A stretch of 63,691 nucleotides of DNA from Acidobacteriota bacterium (GTDB lineage: Bacteria > Acidobacteriota > Vicinamibacteria > Vicinamibacterales > CAVVIG01): NCBI GenBank assembly GCA_003222535.1, contig QHWJ01000342.1:1-63691 (forward strand), in the 5' to 3' direction. A program made the translations under genes and the position numbers. This document shows positions 1 to 8,748 of the stretch, piece by piece (position 1 is the first letter of the stretch; each line of letters opens with the position of its first letter). Below the pieces are notes generated by a model. That model saw only the letters and a list, made by a program, of their open reading frames with translations, did not search any database and had not been told where the DNA came from.

Positions 1-144
1 GTCCTTCAGCTCCACCGTGTGGCGGATCCGCCGGAGGCCGAGCCCCTGCACGACCGCCGCCTGATGGCGGTTGAACCCGACCGGGCTTCTCACGAGCGTC
101 ACCTTGACGGTGGCGCCCTTCGTATCCGTTCGCTGATTCGCCAT
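1..144 (-). CDS. rpmD: 50S ribosomal protein L30, C-terminus off the window
   Basis: Reading the minus strand from ATG at 144 gives [20 protein letters not shown] followed by [20 protein letters not shown], which is the L30 core (the conserved G-L-x-x-I/R-x-T stretch follows). The first 48 codons are present and the gene runs off the left edge. It lies 5 bp after rpsE, as in the usual spc order rplR-rpsE-rpmD. It is too short for standard ORF cut-offs but the match is clear. Confidence 0.9.
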   Translation of the reverse strand, partial: MANQRTDTKGATVKVTLVRSPVGFNRHQAAVVQGLGLRRIRHTVELKD

Positions 145-149
145 GATCG

Positions 150-668
150 TCACGCTCCCGGGCGCGCGAAGTCCGCGAGCTCTTTGCCGCGCAGCCGGGC
201 GATCACCACCGGATCCTTGAGCGAGTCGAGCCCCGCAACCGTGGCGCGCACGACGTTGTGCGGGTTCGCCGACCCGAGCGACTTGGTCAGGATGTTGGTG
301 ATGCCCGCCGCCTCGACGACCGCACGCACCGCGCCGCCCGCGATGATGCCTGTGCCGTCGGGCGCCGGCTTGAGCAGCACGCTGCCCGCGCCGAAGGTCC
401 CGACAACCCGGTGCGGAATCGTCGTGCCCTGCAGCGGCACGCGGATCAGGTTTTTCTTGGCCGCCTCGATGCCCTTCTTGATCGCCGACGGCACTTCCTT
501 CGCCTTCCCGATGCCGAAGCCGACCACTCCGTGGCCGTCGCCGACGACGACCAGCGCGCTGAAGCTCAGGTTCTTGCCCCCCTTGACGACCTTGGTGACG
601 CGGTTGATCGACACCACGTTGTCCTTGATGTCGAGCTGGCTCGGGTCGATACGCTCACGTGTTCTCAT
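150..668 (-). CDS. rpsE: 30S ribosomal protein S5
   Basis: 172 residues, full length. The N-terminal double-stranded-RNA-binding fold (about residues 15-80, with [19 protein letters not shown]) and the C-terminal half ([20 protein letters not shown]) are both intact. S5 sits at the mRNA entry side of the small subunit and affects decoding accuracy. It follows rplR by 33 bp in the spc section of the operon. Confidence 0.97.
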   Translation of the reverse strand: MRTRERIDPSQLDIKDNVVSINRVTKVVKGGKNLSFSALVVVGDGHGVVGFGIGKAKEVPSAIKKGIEAAKKNLIRVPLQGTTIPHRVVGTFGAGSVLLKPAPDGTGIIAGGAVRAVVEAAGITNILTKSLGSANPHNVVRATVAGLDSLKDPVVIARLRGKELADFARPGA

Positions 669-701
669 GTGTGTTCCCGGGCCGAGCGAGCTCGGCCCCT
701 G

Positions 702-1076
702 TCAGAATTCCAGTCCCGCTTTGCGTGCAGCGTCCGCCACGGCGCGGATGCGCCCGTGGTACAGGAATCCGCTCCGGTCGAATACGACGCGCGTGATGCC
801 TCTTTCGATCGATCGCTCGGCGATCGCCTTGCCGATCGCTTCGGCGCCCTTGACGTTGCCGCCACGCGCCGCCTTCTCCAGCGCGCCCTTCAGCGAAGGC
901 TCGACGGTCGAGGCGGACACCAGCGTCTGGCCGTTCATGTCGTCGATCACCTGCGCGTAGATATGCGTCACGCTGCGGAACACGCTCAGGCGCGGCCGCT
1001 CTTTCGTCCCGGATATCCGCTTGCGCTGCCTCAGGTGGATCCGGACGCGGCGATCATCTTTCGTCTTGATCTTCAT
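702..1076 (-). CDS. rplR: 50S ribosomal protein L18
   Basis: 124 residues starting [20 protein letters not shown]; contains the 5S-rRNA-binding core [18 protein letters not shown] and ends [14 protein letters not shown]. Length is normal. It is separated from rplF by a 101-bp repeat-filled gap. Confidence 0.97.
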   Translation of the reverse strand: MKIKTKDDRRVRIHLRQRKRISGTKERPRLSVFRSVTHIYAQVIDDMNGQTLVSASTVEPSLKGALEKAARGGNVKGAEAIGKAIAERSIERGITRVVFDRSGFLYHGRIRAVADAARKAGLEF

Positions 1077-1082
1077 GACAGT

Positions 1083-1172
1083 CTCGGATATCTGGTCATC
1101 TGGTTATCTGGTCATTGGATTGAACGATTGAACATCGATGACCAGATGGCCACATAACCAATCGATGACCAG
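1083..1172. repeat. Two-armed short-repeat array between rplF and rplR
   Basis: One arm is built of TATCTGGTCATCTGGTTATC-like units and the other of their reverse complement (GATGACCAGAT, AACCAATCGATGACCAGATG). The arms can fold back on one another in DNA or RNA. The unit differs from those in neighbouring gaps, but the architecture (short tandem unit, turn, inverted tandem unit) is the same. Confidence 0.75.
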
Positions 1173-1177
1173 ATGCG

Positions 1178-1717
1178 CTATTTCGCCCCCGTCTTGCCGG
1201 CCTTCTTCTTGAGCACTTCACCCGTGTAGCGCACGCCCTTCTGCTTGTACGGATCGGGCTCCCGGAGCCGGCGGATGTTCGCCGCCACCTGCCCGACCAG
1301 CTGGCGATCCACGCCGGCCACGGTGATGTGCGTCTGCTTGTCGATCGTCAGGTCGATCCCGTTCGGGATGTCGAACACGACCGCGTGCGAGTAGCCGAGC
1401 GCGAAGATGGCCTGTTTGCCCTTGAGCTCCCCGCGGTACCCGACGCCGACGATGTCGAGCTCGCGCTTGAACCCGAGCGTGACGCCGGTCACAGCGTTGG
1501 CGATGAGGGTCCTCGCGAGGCCGTGGAACTTGCCGAAGCTCTTGTCCTCGGTCGCCGTTTTTGCCATGAGCTGGCCGTCGGCGAGCTCGAAGTTGATGCC
1601 GGGGGGATGCGCCTGCCGCAGCTTGCCCTTCGGGCCCTGGACCTCTACGGCGCCGTCGACGACCTTGACGGTGACGCCTTTCGGAATCGTGATGGGCTTT
1701 TTTCCGATTCGTGACAT
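1178..1717 (-). CDS. rplF: 50S ribosomal protein L6
   Basis: 179 residues from the ATG at 1717 ([15 protein letters not shown]). An upstream in-frame start at 1735 would add MDARVD, which is not part of the family. Two L6 repeats are visible and the conserved end [20 protein letters not shown] is complete. L6 binds 23S rRNA near the sarcin-ricin loop. Confidence 0.97.
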   Translation of the reverse strand: MSRIGKKPITIPKGVTVKVVDGAVEVQGPKGKLRQAHPPGINFELADGQLMAKTATEDKSFGKFHGLARTLIANAVTGVTLGFKRELDIVGVGYRGELKGKQAIFALGYSHAVVFDIPNGIDLTIDKQTHITVAGVDRQLVGQVAANIRRLREPDPYKQKGVRYTGEVLKKKAGKTGAK

Positions 1718-1728
1718 ATCTACTCTCG

Positions 1729-1793
1729 CGTCCAACGCTCAACGCTCAACGCTCACGTCTCAGTGCCCTGAGAGTTGAGGCTTGAGAGTTGAG
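1729..1793. repeat. Two-armed array with 7-bp units between rpsH and rplF
   Basis: Left arm has three AACGCTC units in tandem; right arm has GAGAGTTGAGG/TTGAGAGTTGAG units, giving an imperfect inverted pair. Same design as the other ribosomal-operon gaps but with a different unit. Confidence 0.6.
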
Positions 1794-1795
1794 TG

Positions 1796-2206
1796 CTACC
1801 AAATATTACAGAGGACTTCCCCACCGACACCTGCTTTGACGGCGGCGCGGCCGGTCATGACGCCGCGAGACGTCGTGAGGATGCTCGTGCCGAGCCCGGC
1901 CAGCACCTCCGGCACGTCCTGCTTGCCGAAATACACGCGGCGGCCCGGACGGCTGATGCGCTCAACACCGGTGATGAGGCGCTCGCCGTGCGGCCCGTAC
2001 TTCAGGAAGAGACGCAGCGTCCTGGTCGCCGCCGTGGTGGTCGCGACCGTCTCGTCCAGCAGCTTGAAGCCCTGGATGTAGCCCTCGTCCTGGAGGATGC
2101 GGGCGATGTCGGCCTTGATCCGCGACGAGGGCATGTCGACGCGCGTGTGCTTGGCGGTCACCGCGTTGCGGATCCGCGTGAGCATATCTGCAATGGGGTC
2201 AGTCAT
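1796..2206 (-). CDS. rpsH: 30S ribosomal protein S8
   Basis: 136 residues, starts MTDPIADMLTRIRNAV and ends with the S8 signature STSILTTSRGVMTGRAA-type sequence and GGEVLCNIW. S8 binds the central domain of 16S rRNA and in enterobacteria represses the spc operon; whether it does so here cannot be seen. The stop lies 78 bp upstream of rplF. Confidence 0.97.
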   Translation of the reverse strand: MTDPIADMLTRIRNAVTAKHTRVDMPSSRIKADIARILQDEGYIQGFKLLDETVATTTAATRTLRLFLKYGPHGERLITGVERISRPGRRVYFGKQDVPEVLAGLGTSILTTSRGVMTGRAAVKAGVGGEVLCNIW

Positions 2207-2225
2207 ACTCTCTCAACCTTGAACT

Positions 2226-2300
2226 TGGTAAGTTGGTCAATTGGTAAGTTGGTAAATGGAAATTCAACTCACCAATTCACCAATTCACCAACTCGCCAAT
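2226..2300. repeat. Two-armed 8-bp array between rpsN and rpsH
   Basis: Units of AAGTTGGT/CAATTGGT form the left arm and CACCAATT/CACCAACT units form the right arm, with a short AT-rich turn (about 2255-2268) between them. Confidence 0.75.
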
Positions 2301-2486
2301 TTACCAACTGCTCTTGGTCACCCCTGTGACGTCGCCGTCCAGCGCGAGCTTGCGGAAGCACAGGCGGCACAGCGCAAACTTCCGCATGTACGCGCGCGGA
2401 CGGCCGCACAGGTGGCAGCGGTTGCGCAGCCGGATCTTGAACTTGGGTGCCTTGTGTTCTTTCGCGATCTTCGCTGTCGTGGCCAT
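2301..2486 (-). CDS. rpsN: 30S ribosomal protein S14, zinc-binding short form
   Basis: 61 residues, the short (type Z) S14. Two CxxC pairs (CHLCGR and CRLCFR) are the expected zinc ligands. The conserved [20 protein letters not shown] stretch is intact. It lies 20 bp after rplE. Confidence 0.96.
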   Translation of the reverse strand: MATTAKIAKEHKAPKFKIRLRNRCHLCGRPRAYMRKFALCRLCFRKLALDGDVTGVTKSSW

Positions 2487-2506
2487 AAGCGCTTTGCCCT
2501 TCGCCC

Positions 2507-3049
2507 TTAGTTCTGCCGGAAGGGCATGCCGATGAATTGCAGGAGCTTTCGCCCTTCCTCATCCGTCCTCGCCGTCGTCACGACCGAGACGTTCATGCCG
2601 CGCGCCTTGTCGACCTTCATGTAGTCGATCTCGGGGAACAGCAGCTGGTCGCGCAGGCCGAGCGTGTAATTGCCGCGGCCGTCGAAGCCTCTGGGCGACA
2701 CGCCCTTGAAGTCGCGCACGCGAGGCAGCGCGATGCTCATCAGGCGGTCCAGGAACTCCCACATCCGCTCTCCCCGCAGGGTGACCATCGAAGCGATGGG
2801 CATACCCTTGCGGACCTTGAACGCCGCGATCGACTTCTTGGCGCGGCGTGTCACCGGCTTCTGCCCGGTGATGCGCGCCAGCTCGTCGGCGCCCGTGTCG
2901 ATGAGCTTCGCGTTCGCCGTCGCCTCGCCGAGGCCCATGTTCACCACGACCTTCTCGATCCGCGGGACGGCCATCACGTTCTTGTAGCCGAACTCCTTCT
3001 GGAGCGCCGGCACCACGTCCTTCTGGTACTTCTCTTTCAACCTGGTCAT
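2507..3049 (-). CDS. rplE: 50S ribosomal protein L5
   Basis: 180 residues from ATG at 3049 ([20 protein letters not shown]); a longer in-frame reading to 3139 only reads the rplX tail out of frame. L5 carries 5S rRNA into the large subunit. Conserved GITDQ-type region appears here as [20 protein letters not shown]. The start overlaps the rplX stop by 4 bp (ATGA), implying translational coupling. Confidence 0.97.
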   Translation of the reverse strand: MTRLKEKYQKDVVPALQKEFGYKNVMAVPRIEKVVVNMGLGEATANAKLIDTGADELARITGQKPVTRRAKKSIAAFKVRKGMPIASMVTLRGERMWEFLDRLMSIALPRVRDFKGVSPRGFDGRGNYTLGLRDQLLFPEIDYMKVDKARGMNVSVVTTARTDEEGRKLLQFIGMPFRQN

Positions 3050-3387
3050 TTGTCGACCACTCCCTCGCACTTGCGGCAGACGCGGACCTTGCGGCCGTCG
3101 CCGAGCATCTTGTGACCGACGCGCGTCCGCGCGCCGCACTCGGGACAGACCAGCTGAACGTTCGACACGTGCAGCGACGCCTCGCGTTCGACGATGCCCC
3201 CCTTGACGTTCTTACCGGGGTTCGGCTTCGTGTGGCGCTTGATCATGTTCACGCCTTCGACGATCAGGCGGATCGTGCCGTTCTTGCCGGGCAGCACCTT
3301 CAGCACGCGGCCCTTCCTGCCGCGGTCCTTGCCCGTGATGACCAGCACGTTGTCGTTCTTGCGGAGCGACGTCGCTAAACGGCTCAT
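3046..3387 (-). CDS. rplX: 50S ribosomal protein L24
   Basis: 113 residues. The KOW motif is at the N-terminus ([20 protein letters not shown]) and HTKPNPG-type contact residues follow. The C-terminal third has two CxxC pairs (CPECG and CRKCE), a zinc-ribbon extension found in many bacterial L24 proteins. L24 is an assembly initiator for the large subunit. Confidence 0.97.
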   Translation of the reverse strand: MSRLATSLRKNDNVLVITGKDRGRKGRVLKVLPGKNGTIRLIVEGVNMIKRHTKPNPGKNVKGGIVEREASLHVSNVQLVCPECGARTRVGHKMLGDGRKVRVCRKCEGVVDK

Positions 3388-3395
3388 ATCTTCTT

Positions 3396-3430
3396 CCTGT
3401 AGGGCGAGCCTGAAAGAGTCGCCCTACAGG
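3396..3430. repeat. Perfect 12-bp inverted repeat between rplX and rplN
   Basis: CCTGTAGGGCGA at 3396-3407 is exactly matched by TCGCCCTACAGG at 3419-3430 around an 11-bp loop. The rplN stop codon lies in the second arm. There is no T-tract in the reading direction, so it looks like a palindromic insertion rather than a terminator. Confidence 0.8.
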
Positions 3431-3792
3431 ACCTCCGGAGCGAGCGAGATGATCTTCATGAACCGTCGCTCACGCAGCTCCCGGGCCACGGGCCCGAACA
3501 CGCGCGTGCCGATCGGCTCGTTGTTGTCGTTGATGAGGACGGCGGCGTTGCGGTCGAACCGGATGTAGCTGCCGTCGCGGCGGCGCTGTTCCTTGACCGT
3601 CCGCACGATCACCGCCTTGACGACCTGCCCCTTCTTGACGGTGCCTTCCGGCGTCGCTTCCTTGACCGACGCCGTGACGATGTCGCCGAGCCGCGCGTAA
3701 CGCCCGGTCGAGCCGCCGATCGGGTTGATGACGGCGATCTTGCGCGCGCCGGAATTGTCGGCGACGTCCAAGATCGATCGCATTTGAATCAT
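3424..3792 (-). CDS. rplN: 50S ribosomal protein L14
   Basis: 122 residues starting [20 protein letters not shown], the L14 hallmark, and ending [16 protein letters not shown]-like. Length is exactly that of the family. L14 bridges to 16S rRNA helix 14. Confidence 0.97.
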   Translation of the reverse strand: MIQMRSILDVADNSGARKIAVINPIGGSTGRYARLGDIVTASVKEATPEGTVKKGQVVKAVIVRTVKEQRRRDGSYIRFDRNAAVLINDNNEPIGTRVFGPVARELRERRFMKIISLAPEVL

Positions 3793-3896
3793 GAGTGCTT
3801 CTCCGCGGTCGGGCAGGCCGCCTGGGCCGGGCCGGGCGGGCAGGGTAAGTGCTCACCTACGAGACCCACCTGACCCATCTGACCCACGTGACCCAT

Positions 3897-4151
3897 CTAG
3901 GCTTCCGCCGACTTGCGCACGACGCGCATCAGCGCCCAGCGCTTGCGACGGCTCATGGGCCGCGTCTCGACGATCGCGACCAGGTCGCCGGCCTTCGCTT
4001 CGTTCTTCTCGTCGTGGACCATGAACTTCGAAGTGCGTCGCTCGGTCTTGCCGTACAGCCCGTGGCGCACCTGCCACTCCACGGCCACGACGATGCTCTT
4101 CTGCATCTTGTTGCTGACGACGACGCCGACCTTCTCAGCTTTCTCTGCCAT
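3897..4151 (-). CDS. rpsQ: 30S ribosomal protein S17
   Basis: 84 residues; MAEKAEKVGVVVSNKMQKSI is the oligonucleotide-binding beta-barrel start and ETRPMSRRKRWALMRVVRKS the conserved end. The 104-bp gap to rplN holds a one-sided array of GACCCATCT/GACCCACCT units at about 3860-3899. Confidence 0.96.
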   Translation of the reverse strand: MAEKAEKVGVVVSNKMQKSIVVAVEWQVRHGLYGKTERRTSKFMVHDEKNEAKAGDLVAIVETRPMSRRKRWALMRVVRKSAEA

Positions 4152-4157
4152 AGTTGT

Positions 4158-4235
4158 TCTCTGAAGTTGGCGAGTTGGTGAATTGGTGAATTGGTGAAAT
4201 CAAGTCACCAAGTCACCAAGTCACCATCTCGCCAC
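4158..4235. repeat. Two-armed GTTGGTGA/TCACCAAG array between rpmC and rpsQ
   Basis: Arm one has GTTGGCGA, GTTGGTGA, ATTGGTGA, ATTGGTGA; arm two has four TCACCAAG-type units and TCGCCACT. This is one of the cleanest examples of the array family. Confidence 0.8.
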
Positions 4236-4424
4236 TTACGCTCGTTTCTGTCGTAGCACGGTTTTCACCCGCGCGAGATCGCGGCGCACCGTGCGAACCT
4301 TGTCCGGCGCTTCGAGCTGCCCCATGGACTTCTGAATGCGCATCCGGAACAACTGGTCCGAGAGGTCGCGCTCCTTGACGCCGAGCTCGTCGGCGCCGAG
4401 GTCGCGCAGGTCGGCGGCCTTCAT
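4236..4424 (-). CDS. rpmC: 50S ribosomal protein L29
   Basis: 62 residues from ATG at 4424 ([20 protein letters not shown]), overlapping the rplP stop by 4 bp. The coiled two-helix L29 pattern ([20 protein letters not shown], then [14 protein letters not shown]) is complete. Longer in-frame reading upstream is rplP out of frame. Confidence 0.96.
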   Translation of the reverse strand: MKAADLRDLGADELGVKERDLSDQLFRMRIQKSMGQLEAPDKVRTVRRDLARVKTVLRQKRA

Positions 4425-4846
4425 AGCATCTTCTCCTGGGCGAAGCGGGTCGCGAACTTGGTCAGGATCGGCAGCTTGGCGGCCGCGAGCCGCATCGCTT
4501 CGCGCGCGTCCTTCTCGGTGACCCCTTCCATCTCGAACAGCACGCGGCCGGGCCGGACGACGCACACCCACTGTTCGGGCGCGCCCTTGCCCTTGCCCAT
4601 TCGGGTTTCCTGCGGCTTCTTCGTGATCGGCTTGTCCGGGAACACGCGGACCCAGATCTTGCCACCGCGCGCGATGAAGCGGGTCATCGCCACGCGCGCC
4701 GCTTCAATCTGGCGATCCGTCAGCCAGCAGGGCTCGATCGCCTTCAACCCATAGTCGCCGAACGACACATCGGACCCCCGCCAGGCCTTGCCGGCCATGC
4801 GGCCGCGCTGCTGCTTCCGAAACTTCACCTTCTTGGGCATCAACAT
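4421..4846 (-). CDS. rplP: 50S ribosomal protein L16
   Basis: 141 residues starting [17 protein letters not shown], with [18 protein letters not shown] and the conserved [20 protein letters not shown]. This is the complete copy; a 13-residue copy of its N-terminus is repeated 188 bp upstream as part of a tandem duplication (see 4805-5185). Confidence 0.97.
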   Translation of the reverse strand: MLMPKKVKFRKQQRGRMAGKAWRGSDVSFGDYGLKAIEPCWLTDRQIEAARVAMTRFIARGGKIWVRVFPDKPITKKPQETRMGKGKGAPEQWVCVVRPGRVLFEMEGVTEKDAREAMRLAAAKLPILTKFATRFAQEKML

Positions 4847-5185
4847 AACGGTGAATCCTACAGTTGGTGAGTTGGTGAGTTGGTGAGTTGGTGAATGAAA
4901 ATCACCAAAGTCACCAATTCACTAAGTCACCAATTTCATGCTCTCGCCTGCGGTCTCCGCGGCGCTCGTTCCCGGTACTCTTCCTCACGCCCGCGCTGCT
5001 GCTTGCGGAACTTCACCTTCTTGGGCATCAACATAACGGTGAATCCTACAGTTGGTGAGTTGGTGAGTGGGTGAGTTGGTGAATGAAAATCACCAAGTCA
5101 CCAATTCACCAAGTCACTAATTTCATGCTCTCGCCTGCGGTCTCCGCGGCGCTCGTTCCCGGTACTCTTCCTCACGCCCGCGCTG
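4805..5185. repeat. 187/188-bp tandem duplication spanning the rpsC end, gap and rplP start
   Basis: The segment holding the last rpsC codons, the two-armed TTGGTGAG array and the first rplP codons is present twice in tandem. The rplP ATG triplets at 4844-4846 and 5032-5034 are 188 bp apart; the rpsC stop triplets at 4936-4938 and 5123-5125 are 187 bp apart. Copies differ by a few bases (for example TTCCGAAAC versus TTGCGGAAC, and one A indel). The break is at CAGCGCGG, a string shared by rplP (Q-R-G codons) and rpsC (Q-R-G codons), so a microhomology-mediated duplication is likely. An assembly artefact is possible but the substitutions between copies argue against simple read duplication. 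Confidence 0.85.
4936..5034 (-). pseudogene. Chimeric mini-ORF: L16 N-terminus joined in frame to S3 C-terminus
   Basis: From ATG at 5034 the minus strand reads [13 protein letters not shown] (identical to the rplP start) and continues in frame as [19 protein letters not shown] and a TGA, which is exactly the S3 tail. The 32-residue product is very basic (Arg/Lys-rich). It keeps whatever initiation signal serves rplP, so it could be translated. Most simply it is a by-product of the tandem duplication. Confidence 0.75.
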
Positions 5186-5812
5186 CGGAACAAGGCGCTC
5201 GCCCTTGTAGAGCCACACCTTGATGCCGATCTGACCGTAGGTCGTGTTCGCCTCCGCGAAGCCGTAATCGATGTCCGCGCGCAGCGTCTGCAGCGGCAGC
5301 TGGCCGTGCAGATACCATTCGGACCGCGCGATCTCGGCGCCGTTCAAGCGGCCGGACACGCGCACCTTGATGCCGCGCGCGCCGAAGCGCAGCGCCGATT
5401 CGACCGCCTTGCGCATCGCGCGGCGGAACGCCACGCGCTTCTCGAGCTGCATCGCCACCGACTCGGAGATGAGCTGTGCGTCCAGCTCGGGCTTCTGGAT
5501 CTCCTGGATATTGATGAACACTTCGCGGCTGGTCTTCTTCTGGATCTCCTGCTTCAACTTGTCGACCTCCGTCCCCTTCCGGCCGATGATGATGCCCGGT
5601 CGAGAGGTGTAGATGTCGATCTTCAGCTTGTTCGCGGCGCGCTCCGTCTCGATCTTCGCGACGCCGGCGTGCGCGAACCGCTTCTTCAGGCTCGAGCGCA
5701 GCGCGAGGTCCTCGTGCAGGAGCTTCGCGTAGTCGCGATCCGAGTACCAGCGCGAGCGCCACGTCTTGTTGAACCCGAGACGGAATCCAATCGGGTGAAC
5801 CTTCTGCCCCAC
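5123..5812 (-). CDS. rpsC: 30S ribosomal protein S3
   Basis: 229 residues, starts [22 protein letters not shown] domain with [17 protein letters not shown], then the C-terminal S3 domain ([33 protein letters not shown]). S3 lies at the mRNA entry tunnel and has helicase-like activity in the ribosome. Starts 2 bp after rplV. Its last 16 codons are duplicated downstream. Confidence 0.97.
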   Translation of the reverse strand: MGQKVHPIGFRLGFNKTWRSRWYSDRDYAKLLHEDLALRSSLKKRFAHAGVAKIETERAANKLKIDIYTSRPGIIIGRKGTEVDKLKQEIQKKTSREVFINIQEIQKPELDAQLISESVAMQLEKRVAFRRAMRKAVESALRFGARGIKVRVSGRLNGAEIARSEWYLHGQLPLQTLRADIDYGFAEANTTYGQIGIKVWLYKGERLVPQRGREEEYRERAPRRPQARA

Positions 5813-5814
5813 GG

Positions 5815-6297
5815 TTACTCCTCCACGTTCCTGGTCTCCTCCGCATCACCGGTTCCGCGCTTCGCGGCCGGCGGGGTCGTCGCCGACTTCGCCGCCCGCG
5901 CCCGCCGCCTCGGCGCGGCCGCGCCGTCGGGGGCCGGCACCGCCACGATCTTTTCCGGCCGCTCCGACACGAGCACCGTGAGGTGCGCCGTCCGCTTCAG
6001 GACGCGGAACGCCCGGCCCATCGGCGCGGGCCGCACGCGCTTGGCCGACGGCCCCTGGTTGGCGTAGCAGGCGGAGACGAACAGCCGATCGACGTCACCG
6101 CTGAATCCTTCTTTGTTCGTCGCGTTCGCAATCGCCGAGCGGAGCACCTTGGAGATGTCCGCGGCAATCGCCTTGCGCGTGAACCTGAGCGTCGCGAGCG
6201 CACGGTTGACGTCCTTGCCGCGAATCAGCGCGAGGACGAGCCCCGCCTTCTGAGCCGACGTCCGCACGTACCGCGCGGTGGCCTGCGCCTGAATCAT
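5815..6297 (-). CDS. rplV: 50S ribosomal protein L22 with C-terminal extension
   Basis: 160 residues. The first ~115 are L22 ([20 protein letters not shown]; the exit-tunnel hairpin around [20 protein letters not shown]). About 40 extra Ala/Pro/Arg-rich residues follow ([20 protein letters not shown]), probably disordered. Lineage-specific tails on L22 are common; no function is claimed. Confidence 0.96.
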   Translation of the reverse strand: MIQAQATARYVRTSAQKAGLVLALIRGKDVNRALATLRFTRKAIAADISKVLRSAIANATNKEGFSGDVDRLFVSACYANQGPSAKRVRPAPMGRAFRVLKRTAHLTVLVSERPEKIVAVPAPDGAAAPRRRARAAKSATTPPAAKRGTGDAEETRNVEE

Positions 6298-6312
6298 GAT
6301 GACATCTCCTGC

Positions 6313-6657
6313 TTAGCTCGCGGCGCCCCCCGGCTTCGCGCCCGTCGCGGCCGGAGCCGGCGCGCCCGGCGCGCCGACCGTCGCCGCCTTTTCCGCCACC
6401 TTGGTCGTGTGTCCCTTGAACAGCCGCGTGGGCGCGAACTCGCCCAGTTTGTGGCCGACCATGTTCTCCGTCACGTACACGGGAATGAACTTCCTCCCGT
6501 TGTGGACCGCGAGCGTGTGTCCCACCATCTCCGGCACCACCGTCGATCGGCGCGACCAGGTCTTGATGATCTTCTTCTCGGCCAACCGATTCATCACCTC
6601 GACCTTCTCGAGGAGGTGGGTGTCGACGAAAGGGCCTTTTTTCAACGAGCGTCCCAT
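6313..6657 (-). CDS. rpsS: 30S ribosomal protein S19 with C-terminal extension
   Basis: 114 residues: standard S19 to about residue 90 ([40 protein letters not shown]), then an Ala/Pro/Gly tail ([18 protein letters not shown]). S19 contacts the A-site finger region on the small-subunit head. Confidence 0.96.
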   Translation of the reverse strand: MGRSLKKGPFVDTHLLEKVEVMNRLAEKKIIKTWSRRSTVVPEMVGHTLAVHNGRKFIPVYVTENMVGHKLGEFAPTRLFKGHTTKVAEKAATVGAPGAPAPAATGAKPGGAAS

Positions 6658-6670
6658 ATCAGTGTCTCTC

Positions 6671-6741
6671 GCAGTTGGTGACTTGGTGGGTGGGTGACCT
6701 GGTGATTGAATTCACCAACTCACCAATTCACCAACCCGCCA
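6671..6741. repeat. Two-armed 8-bp array between rplB and rpsS
   Basis: Arm one: AGTTGGTG, ACTTGGTG, GGTGGGTG, ACCTGGTG; arm two: TCACCAAC, TCACCAAT, TCACCAAC, CCGCCAAT. Turn around 6703-6710. Confidence 0.8.
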
Positions 6742-6742
6742 A

Positions 6743-7567
6743 TTATTTCTGCCGCCGCTGCACGATGAACTTGTCGGTGGACTTGCTGTTCCGCGTCTTG
6801 TAGCCCTTGGTCGGGAGGCCCCACGGCGTCACCGGATGACGGCCGCCCGACGTCTTGCCTTCGCCGCCGCCCAGCGGGTGGTCGACCGGGTTCATGGCCA
6901 CACCGCGTACGTGGGGCCGCTGGCCGAGCCAGCGGCTGCGCCCCGCTTTGCCGATCGACACGTTCTCGTGATCGATATTGCCGACCTGACCGATCGTCGC
7001 GAAACACTCCATGTTGATTTTGCGGATCTCGCCCGACGGCATCTTGACCGACGCGTACTCGCCTTCTTTGGCGACCAGCTGCACCGACGATCCGGCGCTG
7101 CGCGCGATCTGCCCGCCCCGGCCCGGCCGCAGCTCCACGTTGTGAAGGAGCGTGCCGAGCGGGATGTTCTTGAGCGGCAGCGCGTTGCCCGGCAGGATGT
7201 CGACGTTCTGCCCGGCGACGATCGTGTCGCCCACCTTCAGGCCGACCGGCTGCAGGACGTAGCGCTTCTCGCCGTCGGCGTAGGTCAGCAGCGCGATCCG
7301 CGCCGACCGGTTCGGGTCGTACTCGATCGTCGCCACCGTCGCCGGAATGTCGAGCTTGTCGCGCTTGAAGTCGATGATGCGGTACATCCGCTTGTGGCCG
7401 CCGCCGCGCCACCACGACGTGAGGTGCCCCTGGTTGTTGCGGCCGCCCGTGCTGTGCATCGGCTCGACGAGCGGCTTGTGCGGCTCCCGCGTGGTGATGT
7501 CGTCGAAGGTCTGCACGGTCTGAAACCGCGTGCCGGGCGACGTCGGGTTCAATTTGCGAAACGGCAT
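6743..7567 (-). CDS. rplB: 50S ribosomal protein L2
   Basis: 274 residues from ATG at 7567 ([20 protein letters not shown]). The in-frame extension to 7627 is translated repeat array and is rejected. The peptidyl-transferase-associated C-terminal segment is intact ([20 protein letters not shown], carrying the conserved histidine), followed by [15 protein letters not shown]. Confidence 0.98.
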   Translation of the reverse strand: MPFRKLNPTSPGTRFQTVQTFDDITTREPHKPLVEPMHSTGGRNNQGHLTSWWRGGGHKRMYRIIDFKRDKLDIPATVATIEYDPNRSARIALLTYADGEKRYVLQPVGLKVGDTIVAGQNVDILPGNALPLKNIPLGTLLHNVELRPGRGGQIARSAGSSVQLVAKEGEYASVKMPSGEIRKINMECFATIGQVGNIDHENVSIGKAGRSRWLGQRPHVRGVAMNPVDHPLGGGEGKTSGGRHPVTPWGLPTKGYKTRNSKSTDKFIVQRRQK

Positions 7568-7577
7568 AGGTGAATCT

Positions 7578-7650
7578 CGAAGTTGGCGGGTTGGCGACTT
7601 GGTGACTTGGTGAATGTAATTCGCCAAGCCACCAACTCACCAATTCACCA
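7578..7650. repeat. Two-armed 8-bp array between rplW and rplB
   Basis: AGTTGGCGGGTTGGCGACTT and TTGGTGAC units on the left, TCGCCAAG/CCACCAAC/TCACCAAT/TCACCAAC on the right. Confidence 0.8.
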
Positions 7651-7651
7651 A

Positions 7652-7942
7652 CTACGCCCCCTCCAAAAACTCTGGAATCTTCGCGCCTTCGCGGAGCTTC
7701 ACATAGGCTTTCTTCCAGTCCGATCGGCGGCCCGCGAAACGCCCCTGCCGCTTGATCTTGCCGTGCGAGATGGTCGTCCGGACGCTCTCGACCTTCGCCC
7801 CGAGCAGCTGCTCCACGGCGTGCTTGACCTGAATCTTGTTCGCGCCGCGCGCCACCTCGAACACAATCGTCCGGCCGTCTTCGCGCAGGATCGACGTCTT
7901 CTCCGTGATGAGCGGCCGGCGGATCACGTCAGTCAGTTTCAT
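7652..7942 (-). CDS. rplW: 50S ribosomal protein L23
   Basis: 96 residues from ATG at 7942 (MKLTDVIRRPLITEKTSILR). L23 is the exit-site docking protein for trigger factor and SRP. Conserved KTVRTTISHGKIKRQGRFAG-like region is present (SVRTTISHGKIKRQGRF). Confidence 0.96.
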   Translation of the reverse strand: MKLTDVIRRPLITEKTSILREDGRTIVFEVARGANKIQVKHAVEQLLGAKVESVRTTISHGKIKRQGRFAGRRSDWKKAYVKLREGAKIPEFLEGA

Positions 7943-7953
7943 ATCGTTCGCCC

Positions 7954-8010
7954 GGCTGAAAGCCTCGCGCTCCATCTGACGGCCGCGCTCCGGAGCGCGA
8001 GCCTTTCAGG
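7954..8010. repeat. Long inverted repeat between rplD and rplW
   Basis: GGCTGAAAGCCTCGCGCTCC at 7954-7973 is mirrored by GGAGCGCGAGCCTTTCAG at 7992-8009 (one displaced base). An 18-bp GC-rich loop separates them. Replaces the octamer array in this gap and resembles the CGGCTGAAGCC palindromes elsewhere in the window. Confidence 0.8.
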
Positions 8011-8018
8011 AAACGAGC

Positions 8019-8639
8019 CTAGGCCAGCGCCTCCTGCAGCTTTTCGAGCGCGCCCCGCGTCGTCACGACGCTGCGCGCGTCGATCACGTCGCGGGCGGTG
8101 AGCGCGGTGCTCGCCACGAGCGACACGCCGGGAATGTTGCGGACCGACCGCGACAGCATCTCGTCCGCGGCGACGTCGACGAGGACCGCCTTGCCGGTGA
8201 CGCCGAGCCGCTCGAGCAGCTCCGCCGCCGCCTTCGTCTTCGCCTCGCCCGCCGTCAGCGCGTCGACGACGATCACCTCGCCGTCCTTCATCTTCTGCGT
8301 GAGCGCGGCGCGCAGCGCGCCGCGCTCCACCTTCCTCGACAGCTTGAAGTCGTAGCTGCGCGGCTCGGGACCGAACACCGTGCCGCCGTGGCGCCAGAGC
8401 GGGTTGCGGACGGATCCGACCCGCGCGCGGCCGGTGCCCTTCTGCTTCCACGGCTTCTTGCCGCTGCCGCTGACGTTGGCGCGGTTCTTCGTCGCGTGCG
8501 TGCCCCGGCGCCCGGCCGCGTTGGCATGCACGACGGACTCCCACATGAGATCCGTGTTCACCCGCCCACCGAAGACCTCGTCGCGCACGTCGATCGCGCC
8601 GACCTTCTTGTTCTCGCTGTTCACGACAGTGAGTTGCAT
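8019..8639 (-). CDS. rplD: 50S ribosomal protein L4
   Basis: 206 residues. The exit-tunnel loop shows the typical GTHATKNRANVSGSGKKPWK and GTGRARVGSVRNPLWRHGGT. In many bacteria L4 also represses the S10 operon by binding its leader; no evidence either way here. Confidence 0.97.
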   Translation of the reverse strand: MQLTVVNSENKKVGAIDVRDEVFGGRVNTDLMWESVVHANAAGRRGTHATKNRANVSGSGKKPWKQKGTGRARVGSVRNPLWRHGGTVFGPEPRSYDFKLSRKVERGALRAALTQKMKDGEVIVVDALTAGEAKTKAAAELLERLGVTGKAVLVDVAADEMLSRSVRNIPGVSLVASTALTARDVIDARSVVTTRGALEKLQEALA

Positions 8640-8649
8640 TTTGGTGTCT

Positions 8650-8748
8650 CTCGCACTTGGCGACTTGGCGACTTGGCGACTTGGTGACTTGGTGACTTGG
8701 TGACTTGGTGATTTAATTCACCAACTCACCAACTCACCAACTCACCAA
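8650..8748. repeat. Largest two-armed octamer array of the operon, between rplC and rplD
   Basis: About seven tandem ACTTGGCG/ACTTGGTG units (8655-8712), a short AT turn and four tandem TCACCAAC units (8719-8750). Unequal arm copy number shows that the arms change by slippage. Confidence 0.85.

Noticed and set aside
3396-3430. Terminator between rplX and rplN
   Set aside because: Strong hairpin but no T-tract on the transcribed strand, and it lies within a continuous essential operon.
4936-5034. A second functional rplP
   Set aside because: Only 13 codons of rplP are present before the sequence switches to the rpsC tail.
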